The translations under genes and the position numbers were made by a program. The notes beneath the pieces are model-generated. The model ran no database searches. It was not told where the DNA came from and worked only from the letters and a program-made list of their open reading frames with translations. A stretch of 64,000 bases of DNA from Sphingobacteriaceae bacterium (lineage in GTDB: Bacteria; Bacteroidota; Bacteroidia; UBA7662): assembly GCA_030682795.1 (NCBI GenBank), contig JAUXNJ010000019.1:30627-94626 (forward strand). The letters run 5' to 3'. Positions 43,615 to 51,770 of the stretch are shown piece after piece (the first letter of the stretch is position 1; each line of letters begins with the position of its first letter).

Positions 43615-45656
43615 TGAATTTTAAACTCACCTCCGAATATGTGCCCACGGGCGACCAGCCAGAAGCCATCCGCCAATTGGTGGAAGGTATTAACGATGGC
43701 GAATTGCACCAGGTGCTGCTGGGGGTGACGGGCTCGGGAAAGACCTTTACCATGGCGAATGTGGTGCAGCAGGTGCAAAAACCTACCTTGGTGCTTACCC
43801 ACAACAAAACCCTCGTAGCCCAGCTGTATGGCGAATTCAAGCAATTCTTCCCCGAAAATGCGGTGGAGTATTTTGTGAGCTACTACGACTATTACCAGCC
43901 CGAGGCCTTCATCCCCACCACCAATACCTACATCGAAAAAGACCTGGCCATCAACGAGGAAATCGAAAAGCTGCGGTTGCGCACTACCTCCTCGCTCATG
44001 AGCGGTCGACGCGACGTACTGGTAGTAGCTTCGGTGAGCTGTATTTACGGTATGGGCAATCCGAAAGACTATACCGATAAAGTAATTCGGCTGTCGGTGG
44101 GCAATAAAATAGCCCGCAACGCCCTGCTGCATGCGCTGGTCGACAACCTCTACTCCCGCACCACGGCCGATTTTCGCCGCGGCACCTTTCGGGTGAAGGG
44201 CGATACGGTAGACATTTACCTGGCTTATGCCGATTATGCCTACAGAATTGAGTTTTTTGGGGATGAAATTGACCACATGTCGGCGGTGGACCCGGTAAAC
44301 GGCACCACCTTTGAAAAATTCACCGACATCGCCATTTTTCCGGCCAACAACTACGTAACACCCAAGGACCGGCTCACCGATGTGCTGTTTCAGATACAGG
44401 AAGACATGGTGCGCCAGGCCGACTACTTTAAATCGGTAGGCCGTTTCCTCGAAGCCAAGCGCCTCGAAGAACGGGTGACCTTTGACCTGGAGATGATTCG
44501 CGAGCTTGGCTATTGCTCGGGCATCGAAAACTACTCGCGCTACCTCGATCAACGGAATCCGGGCGACCGGCCGTTCTGTTTGCTCGACTATTTCCCGAAA
44601 GATTACTTGTTGGTGTTGGACGAAAGTCACCAAACCATTCCCCAAATCCGGGCCATGTACGGCGGCGACCGCTCGCGCAAGCTGAACCTGGTAGAACACG
44701 GCTTTAGATTGCCGGCAGCCATGGACAACCGGCCTTTGAAGTTTGAGGAATTCGAGGGGATGATCAACCAAACCGTGTATGTGAGCGCCACGCCCGGCGA
44801 TTATGAGCTGCTCAAAAGCGAAGGTGTGGTGGTGGAACAGGTGATTCGTCCTACCGGCTTGCTCGACCCGCCCATTGAAGTGCGGCCCGTGGGCACCCAG
44901 GTCGACGACCTGCTCAACGAAACCGAAAAACGCGTGAAGCAAGGCGACCGGGTGTTGGTAACCACCCTCACCAAGCGCATGGCCGAAGAATTAGCCAAAT
45001 ACATGGCCAATTTGGGCATCAAATGCCGCTATATCCACAGCGAAGTAGATACCCTCGACCGCGTAGAAATTCTGCGCGACCTGCGGCTCGGCGTTTTTGA
45101 CGTGCTCATTGGCGTGAACCTCCTGCGTGAAGGCCTCGATTTGCCCGAAGTATCGCTGGTGGCCGTGCTCGATGCCGATAAAGAAGGCTTTTTACGCAGC
45201 GGCCGCTCGCTCACCCAAACCGCGGGGCGTGCTGCCCGAAACGTAAACGGCACCGTTATCTTCTACGCCGACAAAATAACCGACTCCATGCGCCAAACCA
45301 TGGACGAAACCCTCCGTCGACGCGAAAAACAAATTGCCTACAACGAAAAACATGGCATCACGCCCAAGGGCATCCTCAAAACCAAGGAAGAAATCATGGG
45401 CCAAACCGCTGTACTTGACATCCGCGGCGGCAAAAAAGACACTAAGCATAAGTACTACGTTGAACCCGAGCCCGACAGCATGGTAGCCGACCCGGTAACC
45501 GAGTACCTCAGCGTCGACAAGCTGGCCAAGTTGCTACAGGCCACCAAAAAGCAAATGGAAAAAGCCGCCAAGGAGCTCGACTTCATGGAAGCCGCCCGCC
45601 TGCGCGACGAAATGTATGTATACGAAACCAGGTTGAAGGATTTGCAGTCGAGCTAA
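43614..45656 (+). CDS. uvrB: Excinuclease ABC subunit B
   Basis: The 680-residue protein has the Walker A motif GVTGSGKT and the beta-hairpin region (YYDYYQPEAFIP, with the aromatic residues that probe damaged DNA). The helicase motifs include DESHQTIPQ, and SATPGDYE and GVNLLREGLDLPEVSLV (motifs V-VI) follow. A C-terminal UVR motif (AAKELDFMEAARLRDEM) binds UvrC. It loads on damage with UvrA and recruits UvrC for nucleotide excision repair. Full family length. It overlaps the upstream GNAT gene by one base. A 443-residue open frame on the opposite strand is a shadow. Confidence 0.97.
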   Translation: MNFKLTSEYVPTGDQPEAIRQLVEGINDGELHQVLLGVTGSGKTFTMANVVQQVQKPTLVLTHNKTLVAQLYGEFKQFFPENAVEYFVSYYDYYQPEAFIPTTNTYIEKDLAINEEIEKLRLRTTSSLMSGRRDVLVVASVSCIYGMGNPKDYTDKVIRLSVGNKIARNALLHALVDNLYSRTTADFRRGTFRVKGDTVDIYLAYADYAYRIEFFGDEIDHMSAVDPVNGTTFEKFTDIAIFPANNYVTPKDRLTDVLFQIQEDMVRQADYFKSVGRFLEAKRLEERVTFDLEMIRELGYCSGIENYSRYLDQRNPGDRPFCLLDYFPKDYLLVLDESHQTIPQIRAMYGGDRSRKLNLVEHGFRLPAAMDNRPLKFEEFEGMINQTVYVSATPGDYELLKSEGVVVEQVIRPTGLLDPPIEVRPVGTQVDDLLNETEKRVKQGDRVLVTTLTKRMAEELAKYMANLGIKCRYIHSEVDTLDRVEILRDLRLGVFDVLIGVNLLREGLDLPEVSLVAVLDADKEGFLRSGRSLTQTAGRAARNVNGTVIFYADKITDSMRQTMDETLRRREKQIAYNEKHGITPKGILKTKEEIMGQTAVLDIRGGKKDTKHKYYVEPEPDSMVADPVTEYLSVDKLAKLLQATKKQMEKAAKELDFMEAARLRDEMYVYETRLKDLQSS

Positions 45657-45735
45657 GTTTCCGAGCGCCTTGCTGCGATAAATGCGAGGGTTCAAACATT
45701 ATGAAACCTGCATTTCAGAACAATAACCAGCAATT

Positions 45736-45990
45736 TTAGTCGATTAGCAGCTCCTTTTCAAAAGCTTCTCCCTTTTGCAACTTCTCAATGGCTGAATCCA
45801 GTCGTTTTTCATTGGCACGCGATGATAATTCGCGATAGGTAGACATCAGTTCATTGTATTCCGCCAAGGGCATCAACACCATGTCTGAATCCTTGTCCCT
45901 ACGGATAATCAATGTTTCGAATTCCTTCGATACTCGATCTATATTGGTCTCAATGTCTTTGCAGAAATCGGAAATCGTTATCGAGGCCAT
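45736..45990 (-). CDS. Phd/YefM-like antitoxin, no toxin partner seen
   Basis: The 84-residue protein resembles type II antitoxins of the Phd/YefM fold: an N-terminal dimerising and DNA-binding segment (ITISDFCKDIETNIDRV), a central strand pair (LIIRRDKDSDMVLMPLAEYNEL) and a charged helical C terminus that would bind a toxin. The usual RelE/Doc-like toxin would follow on the same strand, but only 79 bp separate its stop from uvrB, with no frame. The gene lies 52 bp after aroE on the same strand, with a TAATTTTA -7-like element at 46015-46008. It may be a solitary regulator or the remnant of a lost pair. Confidence 0.75.
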   Translation of the reverse strand: MASITISDFCKDIETNIDRVSKEFETLIIRRDKDSDMVLMPLAEYNELMSTYRELSSRANEKRLDSAIEKLQKGEAFEKELLID

Positions 45991-46042
45991 CTTGCAAGGT
46001 TAAAAAATAAAATTAGGCAAAAAATGTGAAACACGTGAAAAC

Positions 46043-46783
46043 TCAACCCTGCCACAGCTCCCAAGCCGCATCTGCCTGCAAATGCAGCATCTCGAGCCCG
46101 TTTTTCACCTTGGCACCACGCGCCAGTCCTTCCGCCAAAAAGGGCGTCACCTCCGAATGATACACCAAATCGTACAAAAAATGCCCTGCACCCACGCCCT
46201 CATAGGGCAAATCGGGCTTCAAATCTGCATAAAGCGGTGCCATGCCCAAGGGAGTGGTATTGATGATTAGTGGATGGGCAGCCACCAGTGCTGCATTGAG
46301 CTGTTCGTAGGCCAACACCTCGCCAGCAGCCGTGCGTGAAACTTGTACATAACTGATGCCCAAGCGCTGCAACACAAACACCACGGCTTTTGCCGCCCCG
46401 CCTGTCCCCAGCACCAAAGCCGCAGGCCGCTCGTTCCCTATAAATCCGAGCAAACTCCGCTCAAAGCCAATCACATCGGTATTATAACCGGTCAAATGCA
46501 AGTGCGGCTGCCGTTTAATGACGATGGTATTCACCGCACCCACGGCTTCTGCAGTAGCATCCAAAGCATCGAGCTCTTGTAAAACCGTTTGTTTATGGGG
46601 GATGGTGACGTTTAAACCCACCAAATCGGGCTGCATGTCTATGAAGCCACGTAATGCCTCCAATGTTTCCATGGGATGAGTACGGTACACATGGGGCAAG
46701 CCCAGCGCTTCAAATTTTTGTCGGAAATAGGAGGGCGAAAAACTCCTGATCAAGGGAAAGCCGATGAGGCCGAAGCGTTTCAT
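46043..46783 (-). CDS. aroE: Shikimate dehydrogenase
   Basis: The 246-residue protein has the shikimate-binding GFPLIRSFSP (residues 8-17), the NVTIPHK catalytic-lysine motif (about residues 59-65), the NADPH Rossmann motif VLGTGGAAKAV and an INTTPLGM block. It reduces 3-dehydroshikimate in aromatic amino-acid synthesis. Slightly shorter than E. coli AroE but normal for Bacteroidota. It overlaps the DUF368 gene by 4 bp and ends the tightly packed TPR-comA-DUF368-aroE operon. Confidence 0.95.
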   Translation of the reverse strand: MKRFGLIGFPLIRSFSPSYFRQKFEALGLPHVYRTHPMETLEALRGFIDMQPDLVGLNVTIPHKQTVLQELDALDATAEAVGAVNTIVIKRQPHLHLTGYNTDVIGFERSLLGFIGNERPAALVLGTGGAAKAVVFVLQRLGISYVQVSRTAAGEVLAYEQLNAALVAAHPLIINTTPLGMAPLYADLKPDLPYEGVGAGHFLYDLVYHSEVTPFLAEGLARGAKVKNGLEMLHLQADAAWELWQG

Positions 46784-47712
46784 GCGGCGCTTTTGCGGCC
46801 CATGCGATCGAGCAGCACCACGCTGCCCATGCCTACCAGCATTAACAAGACGGCAATACCCAACTCAGAAGCATGGCCTGTTACTTCTGCATAGGTGCCG
46901 GGCAATAGATTGCGTTCGACAAGGGGCTGTACTTTGCCATGACTGTCGGTATACACCAGTGTTGGGATTTTCCACGGCCATACTTTGTTCAACGAACCCA
47001 GCATAAAACCCGCCAACAAAGCGATGGTGAGGTCGTGGTAACGCTTCAGCATCCAGTTAAGTACATGCGAAAAGGCCAAAATGCCCGCCACCATGCCCAC
47101 ACCAAAAAAGCCAATCACCATCAGGTTAAACGACTTGATGGCACCTAAGATAAATTTGTACTTGCCCATCAACAGTAATATAAAGCTGCCACTAATGCCG
47201 GGCAAAATCATGGCACAAATGGCAACACTGCCGCTGAGCATGATAAACCACCAGGTTTCTGGCGTGTTAGCAGGGGCAGTACGGGTAATCCAAAAAGCCA
47301 CTACTGCTCCAATCACAAACATGCTCACCAAACCCGGTTTCATGGCTTTGATGCTCTTACCCACACTCCAAATCGAAGCCAAAATCAGTCCAAAGAAAAA
47401 CGACCACAACAAAATGGGTTGGTTTTCAAGTAACCAAATCACCAGGCGCGACAAGCTCAGCACACTCAGGCCAATGCCCGCAATTAAAACCACCAGGAAA
47501 TTGCCGTTTACATGGGCCCACAAGTCTTTGAATTTTCCTTGTGTTAAAAGTCGTAAAGCTGTTAAATCTACCGAGCGAATGCTGTTGATCAGCTCTTCGT
47601 AAATGCCCGTGATAAATGCGATGGTACCACCCGATACGCCAGGCACCACATCGGCTGCGCCCATGGCCATGCCTTTAAAAAAGAGCGTCAATCTAGCCGT
47701 GAGCTTGTCCAT
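46780..47712 (-). CDS. DUF368 membrane protein (PopT-type undecaprenyl-phosphate translocase)
   Basis: The 310-residue polytopic membrane protein has about eight hydrophobic segments and the family's opening motif GMAMGAADVVPGVSGGTIAFITG, repeated in part by ICAMILPGISGSFILLLMGKY. DUF368 proteins were shown in other bacteria to return undecaprenyl phosphate across the inner membrane, which feeds wall and O-antigen synthesis. Because surface-glycan and LPS genes are numerous here, that role is plausible. The start lies 1 bp after the comA stop, and the stop overlaps aroE by 4 bp. Function in this organism is inferred from family. Confidence 0.87.
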   Translation of the reverse strand: MDKLTARLTLFFKGMAMGAADVVPGVSGGTIAFITGIYEELINSIRSVDLTALRLLTQGKFKDLWAHVNGNFLVVLIAGIGLSVLSLSRLVIWLLENQPILLWSFFFGLILASIWSVGKSIKAMKPGLVSMFVIGAVVAFWITRTAPANTPETWWFIMLSGSVAICAMILPGISGSFILLLMGKYKFILGAIKSFNLMVIGFFGVGMVAGILAFSHVLNWMLKRYHDLTIALLAGFMLGSLNKVWPWKIPTLVYTDSHGKVQPLVERNLLPGTYAEVTGHASELGIAVLLMLVGMGSVVLLDRMGRKSAA

Positions 47713-47713
47713 A

Positions 47714-48475
47714 TCAGAGGTTCAAAAAATGATCAAAAGTATCGCTGCGCAATCCCAATCGCAGGGTTTCGAGCGGAATTACATCGTTAGGCGCGATGTT
47801 GCCTAGGTTTACATTGGCCCCCAACAACTTCACAAACCAGGTCTGCTGTGCTTTCTGAGGCGCCTCCCAAAGTATCTGCTCGGGGGCTACTTGGGTCAAA
47901 ATTTCGTCAATCAAACCCGAACGCACCTCGCCAGTACCTCTGAAAATGCCCACATTTCCTGCTTCCCGGGCTTCTGCAATTACCTTTACTGAACCAGCCT
48001 CCAGCTCGCCTTTCATCATCGCAATCCACTTATAAGGCGCAATGATTTTCTCGGCATCCTTAGAGCCCACTTCCGACAATACTTTAAAGTCTTTCGACAA
48101 AATGCGGATGTACTCGCACTTTTGATCGTGAGGAATTTCCAAAGAGCCATCCGACACCTCCACATACTCCATCTTAAACTGCGCCAGCACCTTGCGATAT
48201 TCCTCAAACATACCCCGAGCAATAAACACTTCAAACAAAGTGCCGCCGAAATAGCATGGAATGTTTGCCTCGCGGTACAAGGCCAGTTTTTCGTTCAAAT
48301 TTGGACTTACATAAGAAGTAGCCCAGCCCAATTTGATGATGTCGGCATAAGGACCGCCCATCGTTAAAAAGTCTTCGGCTTCCCGGGTGCTCAACCCCTT
48401 GTCCATAACCATGGTCATCCCTTCCGTGCGAGGCTTAACTGCACGGTCAGGTATTTGTGATAAATGATAATTCAT
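47714..48475 (-). CDS. comA: Phosphosulfolactate synthase-like protein (ComA family)
   Basis: The 253-residue TIM-barrel protein matches ComA: RTEGMTMVMDKGLS at the N terminus, YADIIKLGWATSYV, KVLSEVGSKD and EVSDGSLEIPHDQKCEYI. In methanogens it adds sulfite to phosphoenolpyruvate in coenzyme M synthesis, and relatives in Bacillus make sulfolactate. Many Bacteroidota have a copy although they lack coenzyme M. A link to sulfolactate or sulfonolipids is only a guess. It overlaps the TPR gene by 4 bp and is followed after 1 bp by the DUF368 gene. The ComB and ComC steps are not in the window. Confidence 0.88.
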   Translation of the reverse strand: MNYHLSQIPDRAVKPRTEGMTMVMDKGLSTREAEDFLTMGGPYADIIKLGWATSYVSPNLNEKLALYREANIPCYFGGTLFEVFIARGMFEEYRKVLAQFKMEYVEVSDGSLEIPHDQKCEYIRILSKDFKVLSEVGSKDAEKIIAPYKWIAMMKGELEAGSVKVIAEAREAGNVGIFRGTGEVRSGLIDEILTQVAPEQILWEAPQKAQQTWFVKLLGANVNLGNIAPNDVIPLETLRLGLRSDTFDHFLNL

Positions 48476-49887
48476 CTGATATCTCTATTGTTAATAAGGG
48501 CTACAAATCGCACATCCGCCAAGGCATCGGGTACAATCTCAAAAAAGGTAGCGTTTTCTTCAAAGTCCAAAGTTAAGCCTTGTTGGAAATGCACCAAAGC
48601 TTCTTGTATTAAATTAAATCGGTAATGAAAGGCCGCCAAGCGATAATGAAAATCCGATTCTCCCTTGTGCAAGGCTATGCCCTTGTCAATCAAGGAAAAA
48701 GCCTTTTGGGCATTGCCCAGCGCCAATTCCGAAATCGCCATATCGATACGGGCTTCGTAATAGCCCTCATCTATGTCTAACGCATGCTGATAGGCCTCAA
48801 TGGCGGCTTCCGACTCGCCCATTTTGGCGTACACCTCACCCAAACTGCACCAGTATTCTTCCGAATCGGGCATAAACTCAAGCGCCTTGCGGATGTGCAT
48901 CACACTGTCGTCGTAGCGAGCCTCGAGCTCGTCGCAAATGCCGAGTCCGTACCAGGCGTCCGACAAAATCGGATCGGTTTCGAGCGCCTTGGTATACCAG
49001 GAGCGGGCTTCGGGAATGCGGCCCATTTTTTCATGGCATACGCCCACACCACAACGCAGCACCGGATTTTCGGGCTCGGCATCGTGGGCACGGTACATGC
49101 AATCGAGCGCCTCCACGTATTGCTCCATATTGATGTAGGTGTTGGCTTTGTTAAACCAAGCCAGACTGTTTTTGTCGTTGATCAACAAGGCGTAATCGAA
49201 AGCCTCCAAAGCCTTTTCAAACAGCTCCGATTTGTTGTAAAGGGTCGCTAAATTGTACCAAGCCACATCCGAAAAAGGCTCTTTTTCGATGTAATCCTTG
49301 AAAAACACCACCCCGGCATCGATGTCCTCGAGCTGGTGGTAGCAAAAGCAAATGTCGTACAGCGCCTCGGTATGGTCGGGAATCAAATTCAACACCAATT
49401 GCAGGTAATAAATGGCCGAATTGTACTTCTTCCAATTGATAAATACACCTGCCAGGGCGTTGTAAACCACTTCTACCTGGTCTTCGGCATAGCCTTCCGC
49501 CGTTTTTAAATGCTTTACCGCCTCTTTGGGATTGCCCGTGAGGTCGTAAATGCTGCCGCGGATTAAATAAAGCTCGTAATTGGTGGGCTCAAAGATTTCG
49601 GCTTGGTTCAAATGCCCCAATGCCTCTTCAAACTTGCCATGCGCCATGCTGATTTGCGCACGTTTTACGTAAAACATGGCCGAATAGGGGTTCTGCAAAA
49701 TGCCAAACTCCACTACCTGAGCTGCCTGCTCAATATGCCCTTGGTGATAGTAGTACTCAAATATCTCTTCCAGTTCATCCGACTCAAAAAAATAATGACC
49801 CTGATTCTTCACCATTTCTTCAAACCGCCCAACTGCCAGTAGCAAGTCGGGGTCAAAGCTATTCAGGAAATCGTCGTCGTTGAACAT
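48472..49887 (-). CDS. Tetratricopeptide repeat protein
   Basis: The 471-residue, entirely helical protein has about 11 TPR units in tandem, recognisable by the W/L-G/A-Y-A/P spacing (for example DAWYGLGICDELEARYDDSVMHIRKALE and EYWCSLGEVYAKMGESEAAIEAYQHAL). The N terminus is acidic and without a signal peptide, so it is probably cytoplasmic. TPRs carry protein-protein contacts; the partners are unknown. It is the first gene of the TPR-comA-DUF368-aroE operon and overlaps comA by 4 bp. Confidence 0.9.
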   Translation of the reverse strand: MFNDDDFLNSFDPDLLLAVGRFEEMVKNQGHYFFESDELEEIFEYYYHQGHIEQAAQVVEFGILQNPYSAMFYVKRAQISMAHGKFEEALGHLNQAEIFEPTNYELYLIRGSIYDLTGNPKEAVKHLKTAEGYAEDQVEVVYNALAGVFINWKKYNSAIYYLQLVLNLIPDHTEALYDICFCYHQLEDIDAGVVFFKDYIEKEPFSDVAWYNLATLYNKSELFEKALEAFDYALLINDKNSLAWFNKANTYINMEQYVEALDCMYRAHDAEPENPVLRCGVGVCHEKMGRIPEARSWYTKALETDPILSDAWYGLGICDELEARYDDSVMHIRKALEFMPDSEEYWCSLGEVYAKMGESEAAIEAYQHALDIDEGYYEARIDMAISELALGNAQKAFSLIDKGIALHKGESDFHYRLAAFHYRFNLIQEALVHFQQGLTLDFEENATFFEIVPDALADVRFVALINNRDIR

Positions 49888-50051
49888 CCGTTTACTTTAA
49901 ATTGACACCGTAATTACACCAAGCCAGAAGCTTATGGGTTCAAATTACCAAATTCAATGTCAACTTGATGCAAAGTTACGATAAAAATTATGCACCTCCT
50001 ATGTGGAGAAGCCTGCGAGCCGCCCTAAAGCTTGTTAAAAAAGGGGAAGAT

Positions 50052-51467
50052 TTAAGCCTGCAAGGCCTTGGCCAACGCAAAAATTTCAGCCTCAGCAAAG
50101 GGCCTGCCCATGAGCTGTATGCCCAGCGGCATGCCGTTGCTATGGGTGGCAAAAGGCACCGAAATGGCTGGTAAACCGGTTAAATTGGCCAAAACTGTGA
50201 AGATGTCTTCGAGGTACATCTGAATTGGATCGTCCGATTTTTCGCCAAATTTGAAGGCGGTGCCGGTGGTGGTGGGCGTTAAAATGGCATCGGTCTGCTG
50301 CAAAATCTCTAAAGATTTATCGCGCAATAAACGACGCACTTTTTGTCCGCGACCATAATACGCATCGTAATAGCCTTCGCTCAAAACGAAAGTCCCCATC
50401 ATGATCCGGCGCTTCACCTCTTCTCCAAAGCCTTCGGTGCGTGATTTTTTATAGGTGCTCTCTAAATCGGTAGCATTGCCGCTGCGGTAGCCGTAATGCA
50501 CACCGCTGTAACGCGATAAATTGGAGCTGGCCTCAGCCGTGGCCAGGATGTAATAGGTAGGAATGGCGTAGGGCAAATATGGGAAAGAAACCTCCACGAT
50601 TTCATGTCCCGCTGCCTTGAGCTGCGCCACCTTTTGCTGAAAGGCTGCCTGCAACTCTGGATCGAGTCCTTCGCCGCTCAAAAGCTCCTTGATAACTGCA
50701 AATTTGTACTTTTTGTCGGTGGCAATCGGCACATACTGTCCCACTTCGAGGGTAGAACAGGTGGTGTCGTAGGCATCGGGACCAGCCATTACTTGCGTAA
50801 GCAAGGCAACATCTTCAATGCTTTTGGCAAAAGGCCCTACTTGGTCGAAGCTCGAGCCAAAGGCAATGATGCCATGACGCGAAATGCGGCCGTAAGAGGG
50901 CTTGAGACCTACCAAGCCACAATAAGCAGCGGGCTGACGGATGGAGCCGCCGGTGTCGGTGCCCAAACTAGCATGACAAAAACCTGCTGCCACTGCCGCC
51001 GCTGAACCGCCTGAAGAGCCCCCAGGCACATAGTCGGTATTGATGGGATTGAGCACCCGGCCAAAAGCCGAGTTTTCGTTTGAAGAGCCCATGGCAAATT
51101 CATCGCAATTAAGTCGACCAATGATCATGGCCCCCTCGGCCAAGAGCCGCTCTACCACAGTGGCAGAAAAAAGCGACTCGAAACCGTCTAAAATTTTCGA
51201 AGAAGCACTAAACACATGGCCTTTGTAGGCAATATTGTCTTTAATACCCAACACCAATCCCGTAAGCAGCTGCCATTCTCCCCGCGCAATGGCCGCATCC
51301 TGGGCCTGGGCTTGGGCAATGACTTCCGCTTCAAAAACTTCCAAAAAAGCATTGATTTCGGGACGGGCAGCGATGGCTGCTAAATATTGGCGCACCAAAT
51401 CTTCACAACGAAGACTACCTGCACGCAAATCGGCCTGTATTTCGGCCAGTTGGGTATATTGCTTCAA
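50052..51467 (-). CDS. gatA: Asp-tRNA(Asn)/Glu-tRNA(Gln) amidotransferase subunit A
   Basis: The 471-residue amidase-signature protein has the triad positions Lys76 (LGIKDNIA), Ser151 (PGGSSGGSAAA) and Ser175 (TDTGGSIRQPA). It releases ammonia from glutamine for the GatCAB complex, which converts misacylated Glu-tRNA(Gln) or Asp-tRNA(Asn). Family-typical length. The start is 6 bp after the tatA stop on the same strand. gatB and gatC are not in the window. A 164-bp gap with no gene lies between it and the TPR gene start. Confidence 0.95.
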   Translation of the reverse strand: MKQYTQLAEIQADLRAGSLRCEDLVRQYLAAIAARPEINAFLEVFEAEVIAQAQAQDAAIARGEWQLLTGLVLGIKDNIAYKGHVFSASSKILDGFESLFSATVVERLLAEGAMIIGRLNCDEFAMGSSNENSAFGRVLNPINTDYVPGGSSGGSAAAVAAGFCHASLGTDTGGSIRQPAAYCGLVGLKPSYGRISRHGIIAFGSSFDQVGPFAKSIEDVALLTQVMAGPDAYDTTCSTLEVGQYVPIATDKKYKFAVIKELLSGEGLDPELQAAFQQKVAQLKAAGHEIVEVSFPYLPYAIPTYYILATAEASSNLSRYSGVHYGYRSGNATDLESTYKKSRTEGFGEEVKRRIMMGTFVLSEGYYDAYYGRGQKVRRLLRDKSLEILQQTDAILTPTTTGTAFKFGEKSDDPIQMYLEDIFTVLANLTGLPAISVPFATHSNGMPLGIQLMGRPFAEAEIFALAKALQA

Positions 51468-51473
51468 AACGTA

Positions 51474-51689
51474 TTAGTCCTTTTTGTCGTCCTCTTTGCT
51501 TGCAGAAGCGCCGTCCTCAATCTCCTTGCGGATACCAGCAGAGGCGTCTTTAAATTCGCGGATGCCCTTGCCGAGGCCACGAGCTAACTCAGGAATACGC
51601 TTGGCGCCAAAGAAGATGACAATCACGAACATGATCAAAATCAATTCGGGACCACCAATATTTCCGAGGAAAAGCATGAGATTTGCCAT
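51474..51689 (-). CDS. tatA: Twin-arginine translocase subunit TatA/E
   Basis: The protein of 71 residues has the classical Tat A/E layout: a short N-terminal hydrophobic segment (GGPELILIMFVIVIFFGAKRIPELARGLGKG, with the FG hinge), then an amphipathic helix, then an acidic tail (EDGASASKEDDKKD). It forms the protein-conducting part of the Tat pathway. The frame opens at 51731, but that start lies upstream of the predicted transcript start from the TAAATTTG element at 51718-51711, so the ATG at 51689 is used. It precedes gatA by 6 bp. Confidence 0.93.
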   Translation of the reverse strand: MANLMLFLGNIGGPELILIMFVIVIFFGAKRIPELARGLGKGIREFKDASAGIRKEIEDGASASKEDDKKD

Positions 51690-51710
51690 TCGATTTGTAG
51701 ATTTAAGCTG

Positions 51711-51718
51711 CAAATTTA
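51711..51718 (-). promoter_or_regulatory. tatA -7 element TAAATTTG
   Basis: A perfect TAnnTTTG on the minus strand, 21 bp before the tatA ATG. Decides for the shorter tatA start. Confidence 0.62.
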
Positions 51719-51760
51719 GCATAAAAAGCATTGTAAGCGAAAGGCTGCAGGCAGACTTAA

Positions 51761-51768
51761 TATTTTTC
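51761..51768 (+). promoter_or_regulatory. Weak -7 element TATTTTTC before the hydroxylase gene
   Basis: One mismatch from TAnnTTTG, only 2 bp before the ATG at 51771, implying a leaderless or nearly leaderless message. Confidence 0.35.
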
Positions 51769-51770
51769 AG

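Noticed and set aside
43611..44942. 443-codon open frame opposite uvrB
   Set aside because: Entirely antisense to a well-supported uvrB; its residues follow the uvrB codon pattern and no family is recognised.
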